This document shows positions 7,917 through 17,323 of a stretch of DNA of 64,000 nt, piece after piece. Every line of letters starts with the position of its first letter. Position 1 is the first letter of the stretch. The stretch is from Ardenticatenaceae bacterium. Lineage in GTDB: Bacteria; Chloroflexota; Anaerolineae; Promineifilales; Promineifilaceae. Where the stretch lies: assembly GCA_030065875.1 (NCBI GenBank), contig JASJCR010000001.1, forward strand, positions 62,001-126,000. Direction: 5' to 3'. A model generated the notes under the pieces. That model had not been told where the DNA came from and did no database searches. It worked only from the letters and a program-made list of their open reading frames with translations. The translations under genes were made by a program, and so were the position numbers.

Positions 7917-8249
7917 ATGAAAGCTGTGTATTACGAACTCAAGGAAACACGGCCGAGGGCGGCTGTGGCTGAATATTTGCGCGATTTAATCGCTCAAATT
8001 GAATTTGGAGAATTTTTGTTGCCAACTGAAGGTGGGCTGCCCTATCTCGATTTACCGGAGAATATGCTGCTGGAGGTGAAAGTCGCCAGCAAAGAAAAGA
8101 AGGCCCAGGGACGGAAAAGATTCAAAATTGAAGTGGAATTAAAGTGGAGTGATCCTCTCTTGCCGGAGGATATGTCAGATTTGGAAGAAGAACCTTTTGA
8201 GGTTCAAGAAACCGTTCAGGCTGAAGCAAAAGCGATGCTTCAGTCATGA
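7917..8249 (+). CDS. Small amphi-Trp-like domain protein
   Basis: A 110-residue acidic protein with a perfect AGGAGG ribosome site (7905-7910). The order helix (AAVAEYLRDLIAQIEFGEF), short strands, then a long strand ending VELKW matches the small amphi-Trp domain found in bacteria and archaea, whose function is unknown. The C-terminal 30 residues are very acidic. It lies 76 bases ahead of the hydrogenase operon, separated by a hairpin at 8258-8284, so co-transcription with hoxE is possible but not shown. Confidence 0.65.
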   Translation: MKAVYYELKETRPRAAVAEYLRDLIAQIEFGEFLLPTEGGLPYLDLPENMLLEVKVASKEKKAQGRKRFKIEVELKWSDPLLPEDMSDLEEEPFEVQETVQAEAKAMLQS

Positions 8250-8257
8250 TGTACGTT

Positions 8258-8284
8258 GTGACCTGGACGCACGCTTCAGGTCAC
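8258..8284 (+). terminator. Hairpin between amphi-Trp gene and hox operon
   Basis: GTGACCTG (8258-8265) pairs perfectly with CAGGTCAC (8277-8284) around an 11-base loop. There is no good T-run after it, so it could be a weak terminator or a leader structure or operator for the hox operon. Confidence 0.4.
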
Positions 8285-8325
8285 ATATTTGATCCACCCC
8301 TCATATTTTCAAACGAGATGCCCTT

Positions 8326-8823
8326 ATGATCAAACAAAAACAAGCGGCTCCCCCCTCGGATGATGTGCGTTGGCGGTTTGTCATGGCCACGATGAGACGG
8401 AATGGTTTTCGCCGCAGCGCCTTAATCGAGACGCTGCATACCGTTCAGGAAACATTCGGTTTTTTGGATGAGGAATCGTTGCGCTATGTGGCTTCATCCC
8501 TCAACACACCCCTCAGTCAAGTATATGGAGTCTCCACCTTTTATCACCTGTTCAAATTAAAGCCGGCCGGTAAACATACCTGTGTTGTATGCACCGGGAC
8601 CGCCTGCTATATCAAGGGGAGCTCAAATTTACTCAAGCAGGTTGAAAAGGATTACGACATCAAGCCAGGTGAAACTACACCTGATAACCAGATCTCACTC
8701 CTCACGGCTCGATGTGTAGGGGCGTGTGGTGTGGCCCCGGTGGCTATTTATGACGGGACGATACAGGGTGAACTCACCGCTGACAAGGCGGTTGCCCTGC
8801 TCGAGAGGTATCAGGATGATTGA
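8326..8823 (+). CDS. hoxE: HoxE, 24-kDa diaphorase subunit of bidirectional NiFe hydrogenase
   Basis: A 165-residue NuoE-like thioredoxin-fold protein carrying one 2Fe-2S cluster. The four ligands are visible as C-x4-C in CTGTAC and C-x3-C in CVGAC. HoxE helps pass electrons between the HoxFU diaphorase and other partners. It is first in hoxEFUYHW, the order typical of group 3d hydrogenases, and overlaps hoxF by eight bases. The same fold occurs in complex I, but the hydrogenase subunits downstream settle the assignment. Confidence 0.9.
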   Translation: MIKQKQAAPPSDDVRWRFVMATMRRNGFRRSALIETLHTVQETFGFLDEESLRYVASSLNTPLSQVYGVSTFYHLFKLKPAGKHTCVVCTGTACYIKGSSNLLKQVEKDYDIKPGETTPDNQISLLTARCVGACGVAPVAIYDGTIQGELTADKAVALLERYQDD

Positions 8824-10489
8824 CCGTTTTGAAAAAATAAAAAGGAAAGAGCGGGAAGCGGCAGCCGGTGTGGATTACACCATTGGGGTTTGTGTGGCTG
8901 CCAGCTGTCTTTCCCTTCAAGGTGATAAGGTTTTAGATGCCTTCCAGGAAGGGATTGAAGGTCCAAAAGAAGAGGGTTCACCACCTTCTCGCTGTCGGGC
9001 CAAGGGTGTTGGGTGCCTGGGCTTGTGTTCCCGAGGACCACTGGTTTCGGTAACAAAACAACAAGATCAACCGGCCGATGATCAATCTCGGGTGCTTTAT
9101 CAGGACGTCACCGTGGATGATGCCCCACGGATTTTAGAAGCCCATGAGGCGGATAAAACGGTTCCGGATATTCTTTGCCCAACAGACACGCCGTTTTTTG
9201 AGCGTCAAATCAAAATTGTGCTGGAAAACAGTGGCAAAATCGACCCGACCCGTATCGAAGAGTACATAGCCGCCGACGGTTACCATGCTTTGCTGGAAGC
9301 CGTAACGGAAATGACCCCCAATCAGGTAATTGACGAAATTGTGCGCAGCGGTCTGCGCGGCCGAGGCGGTGGTGGTTACCCAACCGGGTTAAAATGGACC
9401 ACGGTAGCCAAAGCTCAAGAAGAAAAAGTCAAATATGTGATTTGTAATGCGGACGAAGGGGACCCCGGAGCGTTTATGGACCGCAGCGTTCTGGAGAGCG
9501 ATCCTCACCGCATCATTGAAGGCATGACGATCGCTGGATATGCGGTTGGGGCCAGCCGCGGCTACATTTACGTGCGCGGTGAATATCCTCTGGCGATTGG
9601 TCGTCTCAAAAAAGCGATCAACCAGGCCCGCCGTCAAAACGTTTTGGGCAACGGGATATGCGGTACGACGTTTAATTTCCAGATTGAAATTCGTTTGGGA
9701 GCCGGGGCCTTTGTTTGTGGGGAGGAAACAGCCCTCATCGCTTCGATTGAAGGGAAGCGAGGTCAACCACGGCCGCGGCCGCCCTACCCGGCCGAGTTGG
9801 GGTTGTGGCATGAACCCACCCTCATTAATAACGTCGAAACTTTCGCCAATATCGCGCCCATTATTCGCAATGGTGGTGATTGGTTTGCCTCATATGGCAC
9901 GGCGACCAGCAATGGCACAAAAGTGTTCGCCCTGGCCGGGAGCGTGGCCAAAAACGGCTTAATTGAAGTGCCGATGGGCATTACCCTGCACGAAATTGTC
10001 GAAGAATTGGGCGGCGGTACGGCCAATGGACATCAAATTAAAGCGGTTCAGACCGGTGGTCCATCTGGCGGCTGTATCCCAGCTTCTTATTTTGAGACTC
10101 CCGTAGATTATGAATCATTAAAGAAATTAGGTTCAATTATGGGTTCTGGCGGGTTAATTACCATGGATGAAACGTCCAACATGGTTGACGTCGCTCGTTA
10201 CTTCATGGAATTTTGCATGGCTGAATCGTGCGGTAAGTGCGTTCCTTGCCGGGTTGGTACGGTTCATCTTCACAATTTGCTGGACAAAATTTACAACGGC
10301 AAGGCAACCCATAAAGATTTAGCCTTGCTGGAGCGTCTGTGCTCTTTTGTCAGTGAAACCAGCCTGTGCGGCCTTGGACAAGCGGCTCCAAATCCGATTA
10401 GAAGCACGCTTCGTTTCTTCCGCGAAGAGTATCTCGATCTGCTGGTGGATGAACCGGTTCACGCAATATCAGAGGAGGTGGCCGCATGA
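8816..10489 (+). CDS. hoxF: HoxF, NAD- and FMN-binding diaphorase subunit
   Basis: A 557-residue NuoF-type flavoprotein that oxidises or reduces NAD(H) for the hydrogenase. Residues about 20-110 form an extra thioredoxin-like 2Fe-2S domain (CVAASC and CLGLCSRGP), as usual in HoxF. Then come [13 protein letters not shown] (nucleotide site) and [13 protein letters not shown] (FMN site), an SLBB-like segment, and the 4Fe-4S motif CGKCVPCR with a fourth Cys near LCGLG. The ATG at 8816 overlaps the end of hoxE and has GAGAGG upstream; a longer frame from 8726 would overlap hoxE by almost 100 bases and is not used. Confidence 0.93.
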   Translation: MIDRFEKIKRKEREAAAGVDYTIGVCVAASCLSLQGDKVLDAFQEGIEGPKEEGSPPSRCRAKGVGCLGLCSRGPLVSVTKQQDQPADDQSRVLYQDVTVDDAPRILEAHEADKTVPDILCPTDTPFFERQIKIVLENSGKIDPTRIEEYIAADGYHALLEAVTEMTPNQVIDEIVRSGLRGRGGGGYPTGLKWTTVAKAQEEKVKYVICNADEGDPGAFMDRSVLESDPHRIIEGMTIAGYAVGASRGYIYVRGEYPLAIGRLKKAINQARRQNVLGNGICGTTFNFQIEIRLGAGAFVCGEETALIASIEGKRGQPRPRPPYPAELGLWHEPTLINNVETFANIAPIIRNGGDWFASYGTATSNGTKVFALAGSVAKNGLIEVPMGITLHEIVEELGGGTANGHQIKAVQTGGPSGGCIPASYFETPVDYESLKKLGSIMGSGGLITMDETSNMVDVARYFMEFCMAESCGKCVPCRVGTVHLHNLLDKIYNGKATHKDLALLERLCSFVSETSLCGLGQAAPNPIRSTLRFFREEYLDLLVDEPVHAISEEVAA

Positions 10490-11214
10490 AACGCGCCCGC
10501 GTCATAACCTTTAAAATTGATGGCCAGGATATCGGGGCTCATGAAGATGAAACGATCCTCGAGCTGGCTCGCCAAAATGGAATTTACATTCCTACCCTTT
10601 GTTTCCTGGAGGGATTGAGCCAGTATGGCGGATGCCGCCTCTGCGTGGTTGAGGTAAAAGGAACCGACCGTCTTTTCCCGGCCTGCACAACCTATCCGAT
10701 AGAAGGTATGGAAGTATTTACCGATTCAGACCGCCTGCATGGGTATCGTCAGGACATTTTGCAGTTTCTCTTTTCTGAGCGCAATCACGTTTGTTCCGTG
10801 TGCGTCTCCAATGGAAATTGTGAACTCCAGGGTTTGGCATTTTCGACCGGTATGGATCATGTCGAGGTCCCCTATCTCAATCCACAGCTGGATGTGGATG
10901 CCAGCCATCCATTATTTGGCCTCGACCACAACCGCTGCGTGATGTGTACTCGCTGCGTACGCGTGTGTGATGAGATCGAGGGGGCGCATACCTGGGACGT
11001 GGTCGGCCGAGGGGCCGATGCCCGAATCGTGGCTGACTTGAACCAGCCGTGGGGTGAAGCGGCCAGCTGCACCAGCTGCGGCAAATGCGTCCAGGTGTGC
11101 CCAACCGGGGCCCTCTTCCGCAAAGGCGCGTCGGTCGCAGAGATGCGCAAGCAGGCGACTTTCCTGCCGTATCTCAGTCAAATGCGCGCCGGTTGGCAAA
11201 ATGAGGAGAAGTAA
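10486..11214 (+). CDS. hoxU: HoxU, Fe-S electron-transfer subunit
   Basis: A 242-residue NuoG-N-terminal-like ferredoxin subunit that links HoxF to the hydrogenase dimer. It has an N-terminal plant-type 2Fe-2S site ([20 protein letters not shown]), the His-Cys3 cluster typical of this family (HVCSVC with NGNC), and two 4Fe-4S motifs ([11 protein letters not shown] and [12 protein letters not shown]). Start and stop of hoxF overlap in ATGA, implying translational coupling. Confidence 0.93.
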   Translation: MKRARVITFKIDGQDIGAHEDETILELARQNGIYIPTLCFLEGLSQYGGCRLCVVEVKGTDRLFPACTTYPIEGMEVFTDSDRLHGYRQDILQFLFSERNHVCSVCVSNGNCELQGLAFSTGMDHVEVPYLNPQLDVDASHPLFGLDHNRCVMCTRCVRVCDEIEGAHTWDVVGRGADARIVADLNQPWGEAASCTSCGKCVQVCPTGALFRKGASVAEMRKQATFLPYLSQMRAGWQNEEK

Positions 11215-11222
11215 TAAAACCG

Positions 11223-11756
11223 ATGAGTAAAGCAAAAATCGCTACAGTTTGGCTGGATGGTTGCTCCGGCTGCCACATGTCGCTCTTGGATATGGACGAG
11301 CGTTTGATCGAAATCGCCCAGGCGGCCGATCTGGTTTACAGTCCGCTTGTGGACCCCAAAGATTTCCCCGATCAGGTCGACGTGACCCTGGTAGAAGGTG
11401 CTGTTAGCAGCGAAGATGATTTGGAAAAAATCAAGAAGGTGCGCGCCCATACCGGCGTTCTGGTTTCCCTGGGAGATTGTGCCGTAACGGCCAACGTGCC
11501 CGGCATGCGCAACCCGTTCAAAGTAGACAGCATCATGGATCGCGCTTATTTGGAGAATGCCGATACCAATCAGCAAATTCCCCTTGAGGTTATTCCTCCC
11601 CTGCTGCCCATGTCGGTGCCCATACACCATGTCGTCGATGTCGATGTGGTTGTGCCCGGATGCCCACCTTCTGCCGATACCATCTATTACGTTATGACCG
11701 AGCTCTTGGCCGGCCGGACGCCAGATTTATCTGGCAAAACCCGGTTTGGCATTTGA
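11223..11756 (+). CDS. hoxY: HoxY, NiFe hydrogenase small subunit
   Basis: A 177-residue small subunit carrying only the proximal 4Fe-4S cluster, as expected for group 3 enzymes, and no Tat signal, so the enzyme is cytoplasmic. Cluster ligands appear in [12 protein letters not shown], in GDCAV and in VPGCPPSAD. It sits between hoxU and hoxH with eight bases to hoxU. Confidence 0.93.
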   Translation: MSKAKIATVWLDGCSGCHMSLLDMDERLIEIAQAADLVYSPLVDPKDFPDQVDVTLVEGAVSSEDDLEKIKKVRAHTGVLVSLGDCAVTANVPGMRNPFKVDSIMDRAYLENADTNQQIPLEVIPPLLPMSVPIHHVVDVDVVVPGCPPSADTIYYVMTELLAGRTPDLSGKTRFGI

Positions 11757-11772
11757 TGCTCATGGAGGAATC

Positions 11773-13197
11773 ATGGCCAAAACGATTACTATCGATCCGG
11801 TAACCCGGATTGAAGGACACAGTAAAATCACCATTCAGCTTGATGATCGAGGGCAGGTTGCTGACGCCCGTTTTCACGTCACCCAATTTCGGGGGTTTGA
11901 AAAGATAACCGAAGGACGGCCGTTTTACGAGATGCCCTCGCTGACCGCCCGCATTTGCGGAATTTGCCCGGTTAGCCATCTGATCGCATCCGCCAAAACC
12001 GGTGATGATCTGCTGGCCGTTCAGATCCCGGAAACGGCCGGCAACCTGCGGCGTATTATGAACCTGGCCCAAATTGCTCAATCGCATGCGCTCAGCTTCT
12101 TCTATTTGTCCTCCCCCGACTTTGTGATGGGATTTGACAGCGATCCCGCAGCGCGCAACATTTTTGGGGTGATGCAAAAATACCCTGACCTGGCTGAAGA
12201 TGGGATCGCTCTGCGCAAATTTGGTCAGGAGATCATCGAATTACTGGGCGGCAAACGGATTCATCCGGCGTGGGTTGTACCCGGTGGTGTGAGCGCTCCG
12301 CTTTCTGAAGAGCATCACCAGGAAATTACCCAAATGCTCCCGGACGCCCTAGAGCGGATTCAGCGAACCTTGCGCTGGTTTAAAGGGGTGTACGAGACAT
12401 TTGACGATGAAACCCGCACCTTTGCCAACTTCCCATCGTTGTTCATGGGACTCGTAGATGAAGAAGGTGAACTGGCCCTCTACGACGGCCGGCTGCGAAT
12501 TGTCGATGCCGTGGGCAATATCGTCGCTGATCAGCTTGACCCGTCCCGCTATATGGACTTTTTGGGTGAAGCGGTTGAGCCAGACAGCTATCTGAAATCC
12601 CCCTATTACAAACCGCACGGTTACCCGGCCGGGATATATCGGGTAGGCCCCCTGGCGCGGATGAACATTATTTCCCGCTGCGGTACCCCGCTGGCCGATC
12701 AGGAATGGGCTGAATTTTGCTCGATTCATCGTGGCGCGGTCCTGAGCTCGTTCCAGTATCACTATGCTCGACTGGTAGAGATTTTGTACTGTATCGAGCG
12801 GATCCAGCAGCTGTTGGATACCCCGACGATTCTCAGCAAACACGTGCGGGCTCACGCTTCGCCAAATCGGTTTGAAGGGATTGGCACGTCTGAAGCGCCG
12901 CGCGGCACCTTGATGCATCATTACAAAATTGACGAAAACGGCCTGATTCGCTGGGTAAATCTGATTATCGCCACTGGTCACAACAATATGGCCATGAACC
13001 AGGGCGTAAAGCAGGTGGCCCAACATTTTATCCGCTCGACCAATATCGAGGAAAGCATGTTAAATCGGGTTGAAGGGGTGATTCGCTGCTTTGATCCTTG
13101 TCTCAGCTGCTCTACCCACGCTGTTGGACAGATGCCGCTGCACGTGCAGCTTATCGGCCCGGACGGAGAATTACTCGACGAAAAGGTCCGGGGATAA
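11773..13197 (+). CDS. hoxH: HoxH, NiFe hydrogenase large (catalytic) subunit
   Basis: A 474-residue subunit that holds the NiFe site. Both cysteine pairs are present: [10 protein letters not shown] near the N-terminus and DPCLSCSTH near the C-terminus, along with RIEGH. After DPCLSCSTH there are 25 more residues, the expected tail removed by the HoxW peptidase after nickel insertion. The ATG at 11773 has GGAGG just upstream; the ATG at 11746 inside hoxY is less likely. Similarity to group 3 NAD-linked enzymes is clear from the operon. Confidence 0.94.
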   Translation: MAKTITIDPVTRIEGHSKITIQLDDRGQVADARFHVTQFRGFEKITEGRPFYEMPSLTARICGICPVSHLIASAKTGDDLLAVQIPETAGNLRRIMNLAQIAQSHALSFFYLSSPDFVMGFDSDPAARNIFGVMQKYPDLAEDGIALRKFGQEIIELLGGKRIHPAWVVPGGVSAPLSEEHHQEITQMLPDALERIQRTLRWFKGVYETFDDETRTFANFPSLFMGLVDEEGELALYDGRLRIVDAVGNIVADQLDPSRYMDFLGEAVEPDSYLKSPYYKPHGYPAGIYRVGPLARMNIISRCGTPLADQEWAEFCSIHRGAVLSSFQYHYARLVEILYCIERIQQLLDTPTILSKHVRAHASPNRFEGIGTSEAPRGTLMHHYKIDENGLIRWVNLIIATGHNNMAMNQGVKQVAQHFIRSTNIEESMLNRVEGVIRCFDPCLSCSTHAVGQMPLHVQLIGPDGELLDEKVRG

Positions 13198-13198
13198 T

Positions 13199-13669
13199 GT
13201 GATTTGCGTAATCGGGATCGGCAATCCACTCCGCGGCGATGATGGTGTGGGGTGGGTTGTGGCGGATCGCTTGAGAAGTGAACCGAAGATGGCAGGTGTA
13301 AAGATTGTCACCTGCCATCAGCTGCTCCCTGAAATGGCGGCCGACTTAAACCAGGTAGAAACGGTTATTTTTGTAGATGCGGCGGCAGGGGGGGCTGCAG
13401 GGGAAACTGCGGTCAGCCTCGTTAAAGAAGACAATACCGAATTGGTTTCTACCCATCATTTGAGCCCGGCCGCTCTGCTAGCCTACACCGAACTCCTCTA
13501 TGGTCAACTCCCCACCGCGTATTTGGTGACCGTCGGCGGGGCATCTTTTGATCTCGGGGAATCCCTCTCTCCTGAGGTGGCTGCCCAACTGCCCACGGTA
13601 CTGCAAGCCGTAAAGAAACTTTTGCCTGATCATTCATTGACGTCAAGCGGGATAGGTGGATTTGCCTGA
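13199..13669 (+). CDS. hoxW: HoxW, hydrogenase maturation endopeptidase
   Basis: A 156-residue HyaD/HoxW-type peptidase that trims the C-terminus of HoxH. The hallmark GIGNPLRGDDGVGW gives the first acidic nickel ligand near the start; VDAA and STHHLSP supply the second Asp and the conserved His. Translation is proposed from GTG at 13199, one base after the hoxH stop; longer upstream frames would lie inside hoxH. Its 3' end overlaps the convergent gene at 13630-14082 by 40 bases. No hypA-F genes are in the window. Confidence 0.88.
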   Translation: MICVIGIGNPLRGDDGVGWVVADRLRSEPKMAGVKIVTCHQLLPEMAADLNQVETVIFVDAAAGGAAGETAVSLVKEDNTELVSTHHLSPAALLAYTELLYGQLPTAYLVTVGGASFDLGESLSPEVAAQLPTVLQAVKKLLPDHSLTSSGIGGFA

Positions 13670-14082
13670 TTTTGCCCCATGACGTGTTGTTCGTGGATTG
13701 TTTTGTTGCGGTGGGGCATATCCGCCGGCAGGGGGAAGGGGACGTCGTGTTTGAGCAGGAGCTTGCGCAGCAGGTAGATAAACAGCCGGGCATCATAAAC
13801 CGGATCCTGACCGCGGTATTGGGCTGGATCGCGGTTAACCAGCGCTCTCGTTATCGTGTAGCCATCATTAAGGGGGGCGAATTGAGCGGTAAAGATGCAG
13901 CTGCCGCTGGCCACCCGAAAAATATCGAGCTGCAAATCATCATTGAAAACCAGGCGCCATTTGTCCTGGGGAGAGGCTGGTTCAAATCCTTTTTGGATTA
14001 AGGCAAATGCCTCTGGTTCAATTTCCGCCTCAATTTCCAGATCGGCCGTTAACTTCGGCATCTCTTTATAGTGACCGTCCAC
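13630..14082 (-). CDS. Conserved-looking protein of unknown function next to polA
   Basis: A roughly 150-residue soluble protein that I do not recognise. It starts with an acidic strand-rich part (KLTADLEIEAEIEPEAFAL) and has a central YRGQDPVYDARLFIYLLRKLL helix-rich region. GTG at 14082 is proposed as start because GGGAGAGG lies just upstream, immediately after the polA stop; an ATG at 14115 inside polA and one at 14061 are alternatives. It follows polA on the same strand, so they are probably co-transcribed, and its 3' end overlaps hoxW tail to tail. Confidence 0.6.
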   Translation of the reverse strand: MDGHYKEMPKLTADLEIEAEIEPEAFALIQKGFEPASPQDKWRLVFNDDLQLDIFRVASGSCIFTAQFAPLNDGYTITRALVNRDPAQYRGQDPVYDARLFIYLLRKLLLKHDVPFPLPADMPHRNKTIHEQHVMGQNQANPPIPLDVNE

Positions 14083-14093
14083 TTGACCTCTCC

Positions 14094-16901
14094 CTAATCT
14101 TTCAACTCCAACCAATTTCGTCCAATATTTGCATCCACTTTGAGGGGAACATCAAGCTGATATGCTTTGCTCATGGTGTTGATCACCAGCTCTCGAACCG
14201 CATCCACTTCGTGTTCGGGAAGCTCTAAAACCAATTCATCGTGGACCTGCAAGATCATTCGCGCTTCGTATTTTGCGGTCAGCTTCTGATGGAGCTCGAT
14301 CATGGCCACCTTGATAATATCAGCCGCTGATCCCTGAATGGGGTGATTAATAGCTTCCCGTTCGGCCGCCTGCTGCAGGTGACCACGGCCTGATCTTCCC
14401 AAAGCCGGGAACATGCGCCGGCGGCCGAGTAAGGTTTCCACATAGCCGTTTTCACGGGCTTTGCGTTTGGTTTCATCGAGATACTGCTGTACGCCGGGGA
14501 ATCGCTCAAAATACACCTCGATAAATTCGCGCGCTTCGGCCAGGGTTAATTCAGAATCGCGAGACAAACGAAAGGCCCCCATCCCGTAGATCAGGCCAAA
14601 ATTCACCGATTTGGCAAAACGGCGCTGATTGAAGGTCACCTCATCGGCTTTGATCCCGTAAACGGCCGCCGCGGTGGCTCGATGAATATCCTGATCTTGG
14701 CGAAAGGCATCAAGCAGCGCTTCATCCTGACTGATATGGGCCAAAATACGCAGCTCGACCTGCGAATAATCGGCCGCCAGGAACAGCCAGCCCGGCCGCG
14801 GGATAAACCCCTGCCGAATGCGTCGTCCTTCTTCAGTGCGGATCGGTATATTTTGCAAATTTGGGTTTCTGCTGGCGATCCGCCCGGTAACCGTACCTGT
14901 TTGCATGAAGCTGGTATGGATACGACCGGTTTTTTTGCTCACCATAAGCGGCAGGGCGTCAACATAGGTGCTTTTAAGCTTCCCCAATTCGCGATATTCA
15001 ATGATGTGTTTGACAATGCCGCTCTCATCAAGAGGCTCGATCCCCTTGAGTACATCAGACGCGGTTGAAAAATGACCGCTCTTGGTTTTTCGCAGCCGCT
15101 CGTGGGGTAGATCGAGCTCTTTAAACAAGACATCGCTGAGCTGTTGGGTGGAATTGACGTTAAACGGATGCCCGGCAATGTCGTGAATCCGGCTTTCCAG
15201 CTGGGCCAGGCGGCCGGTCAGGTCCGCTGACAATGCGGTAAAAAATTCCCCGTTGATCGTGACCCCTTCCGCTTCCATATCGGCCAGCACCGGGATGATG
15301 GCCATTTCTAAATCGAGGAGTTTTCCGAGGTTGAGCTCCTCGATTTCCGGCCGCAGCGTGCCGGCCAGGCGGAGGGTCATATCCGCATCGGCCGCGGCGT
15401 AGGGGGCCGCATCTTCAATTGGCACCTCGGCAAAGCTCTTTTGTTTTTTTCCTTTGCCAATTAACCCCTCAATCTCAGTCATGGTGATGCGCAGCCGGTG
15501 GCTGGTCAATGCTTTTAAGCCCAGGAACTTGCTGTTGGGATCGGTCAACCATTCAGCGATCATCGTATCGCAGGTGAGAGGGTCCACGGCAATGCCAAAT
15601 CGATCGAGGATGGCGTAATCGTACTTGGCATTGTGGGCGATTTTGCCGATATTGGGGTTGGTCAAAGCCGGTTTAAGGGCGGTCAATACCGCTTCTAATT
15701 CGAGCTGGCCTTCGGCGAGCTGTCGTTCCCCGGCAAATAAATTCATTTGACCTGTATCTGTCTGCCCGGCATCTTTTAGGTGCCCGACCGGAATGTAGTA
15801 ACCGACCGGCGGTTCAACCGCCAGGGCGATACCCACAATTTCAGCTTCTCGCTCATCCAGGCTGGTTGTCTCGAGATCAAAAGCGATTTCGGTGGCCTGC
15901 TCCAGCGCTTTTTTCAAAGTGGCCAGCTCGGCCGCGGTGCGCACCACAACTGTTTCCGTAGGTTGACCTTCCTCCACTTCATCAAGCGGCGGGCCAAAGC
16001 CAGGTAGATTTTTCTCACCGCTGATAAACGCCTCTCGCAGGCGGCTGCTTTGGGTGCGAAATTCAAGGGTTTCGAACAGATCGAGAACCGGATAGGGATC
16101 AAAATCGTGCGTGCGGCACGCCTCCAAATCGAGTTCGATAGGGGCGTCGGTGACGATACGCGCTAGCTTCTGGCTCAGATAGGCGGCATCTTTATGCTCG
16201 GCCAGCTTGTTGGCAAAACGCGCTTTTATCTCCGTCAGGTTGTCGTAAATATTGTCGAGGGTTTCATACTCTCCGAGAAGCATGATGGCGGTTTTGTCAC
16301 CCACCCCTTTTACACCAGGGATATTGTCACTGGTATCTCCCACAATCGCCTTGTAATCGACAACTTGATCCGGCCGGACCTTCATTTTTTGCACGACCCC
16401 TGCCGGATCGTAGATTTGTGGTCCTTTGCTCCATTTTCCTGGGGGCAGCTCGACGGTTGTGTTTTCATCAACCAGCTGCAATAAATCGCGATCGCCGGTG
16501 ATGATGGTAACCGGTACGTCAAATTTCTTGGCCTGTCGGGCAATGGTGCCTAATACATCGTCCGCTTCGTATCCATCAAGGGTTAAAACCGGGATGTTTA
16601 GCGTTTTGACCACTTCCTGAATGCGGGCAATTTGGTCCCTAAGCTCATCCGGCATTTTCTCCCGGGTGCCTTTATATTCTTCAAACCAATCGTCGCGAAA
16701 CGTGCGGCCGACATCAAAACTCACCGCCAGATATTTGGGCGGATCATCTGAAATAATTAAATCAAGCAATCTGCGCACAAAGCCAAAGGTCGCGTTGGTG
16801 TGTTCTCCGTTTTTTGTGGTGAACTGTTCCAGCGGGAGGGCAAAGAACATGCGGTAAGCAAGCGCATGGCCGTCAATTAATACCAGTTTGTTGTTGTCCA
16901 T
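14094..16901 (-). CDS. polA: DNA polymerase I
   Basis: A complete 935-residue Pol I for gap filling and primer removal. The 5'-3' nuclease domain (about 1-290) shows LIDGHALAYR and the GDRDLLQL and VGDTSDNIPG motifs. The 3'-5' proofreading domain appears intact: FDLETTSLD, NAKYDYAIL and YAAADADM keep the acidic metal ligands, which many bacterial Pol I proteins have lost. The polymerase domain has DYSQVELRILAH, the O-helix segment RRFAKSVNFGLIYGMG and QVHDELVLE. It heads a probable two-gene unit with the small gene at 13630. Confidence 0.97.
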   Translation of the reverse strand: MDNNKLVLIDGHALAYRMFFALPLEQFTTKNGEHTNATFGFVRRLLDLIISDDPPKYLAVSFDVGRTFRDDWFEEYKGTREKMPDELRDQIARIQEVVKTLNIPVLTLDGYEADDVLGTIARQAKKFDVPVTIITGDRDLLQLVDENTTVELPPGKWSKGPQIYDPAGVVQKMKVRPDQVVDYKAIVGDTSDNIPGVKGVGDKTAIMLLGEYETLDNIYDNLTEIKARFANKLAEHKDAAYLSQKLARIVTDAPIELDLEACRTHDFDPYPVLDLFETLEFRTQSSRLREAFISGEKNLPGFGPPLDEVEEGQPTETVVVRTAAELATLKKALEQATEIAFDLETTSLDEREAEIVGIALAVEPPVGYYIPVGHLKDAGQTDTGQMNLFAGERQLAEGQLELEAVLTALKPALTNPNIGKIAHNAKYDYAILDRFGIAVDPLTCDTMIAEWLTDPNSKFLGLKALTSHRLRITMTEIEGLIGKGKKQKSFAEVPIEDAAPYAAADADMTLRLAGTLRPEIEELNLGKLLDLEMAIIPVLADMEAEGVTINGEFFTALSADLTGRLAQLESRIHDIAGHPFNVNSTQQLSDVLFKELDLPHERLRKTKSGHFSTASDVLKGIEPLDESGIVKHIIEYRELGKLKSTYVDALPLMVSKKTGRIHTSFMQTGTVTGRIASRNPNLQNIPIRTEEGRRIRQGFIPRPGWLFLAADYSQVELRILAHISQDEALLDAFRQDQDIHRATAAAVYGIKADEVTFNQRRFAKSVNFGLIYGMGAFRLSRDSELTLAEAREFIEVYFERFPGVQQYLDETKRKARENGYVETLLGRRRMFPALGRSGRGHLQQAAEREAINHPIQGSAADIIKVAMIELHQKLTAKYEARMILQVHDELVLELPEHEVDAVRELVINTMSKAYQLDVPLKVDANIGRNWLELKD

Positions 16902-17244
16902 TTAGGGATTATAAAAGGGGGAATAGAGGGGGGCAAACCGACTTTGGAGATTTCTAGATTAAACCTTAGAGAGAGTGAGTTGAATCACTCATTGAAGACG
17001 ATACCTGAGCTTGTTGAAGGCTGAGTCGGATGGCTTCGATAGGCTCAGCCTGCGCTTTTCTGGCGTTCTTAAGCGAATCACAATAAGTTTTATTTAAAAA
17101 CAGCCACGGATTTCACAGATTGACTCTGATTTTTCTCCTTTAATCTGCGTAATCTGTGGATAATTTATTTTTGAATAGTTTTTGTAATTCACTTAGAGAC
17201 TTTTTTATTACTCAGAGAAAAAGAAATCACGGCCGAGTTACCAA
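16902..17244. other. Intergenic region with degenerate repeats
   Basis: No gene is seen. It carries two repeat relics: a stretch at about 16998-17072 with GAGCTTGTTGAAGG and GCTTCGATAGGCTCAGCC, of which 17044-17072 matches 58343-58371 at 24 of 29 bases; and an inverted repeat CACAGATT (17114-17121) / AATCTGTG (17151-17158) in the CCACGGATTTCACAGATT style common in bacterial spacers. Confidence 0.5.
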
Positions 17245-17288
17245 AAAACGCAGAGAATGTCCAAGTAGGAGGACACTCTCTGCGTTTT
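17245..17288 (-). terminator. Terminator of the sigma/anti-sigma operon
   Basis: An 18-bp stem with one mismatch (17245-17262 with 17271-17288, core CGCAGAGA/TCTCTGCG) and an 8-base loop is followed on the minus strand by six T residues. It lies 35 bases beyond the anti-sigma stop. Confidence 0.9.
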
Positions 17289-17323
17289 GACGGCCTTGCC
17301 CGTGATCTCTCTAAAGCCTGATT

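Noticed and set aside
8726..8815. Upstream extension of hoxF
   Set aside because: It would overlap hoxE heavily; the ATG at 8816 has a ribosome site and begins the conserved domain.
13091..13198. Upstream extension of hoxW
   Set aside because: It lies inside the 3' end of hoxH in another frame; the conserved GIGNPLRGDD starts right after GTG 13199.
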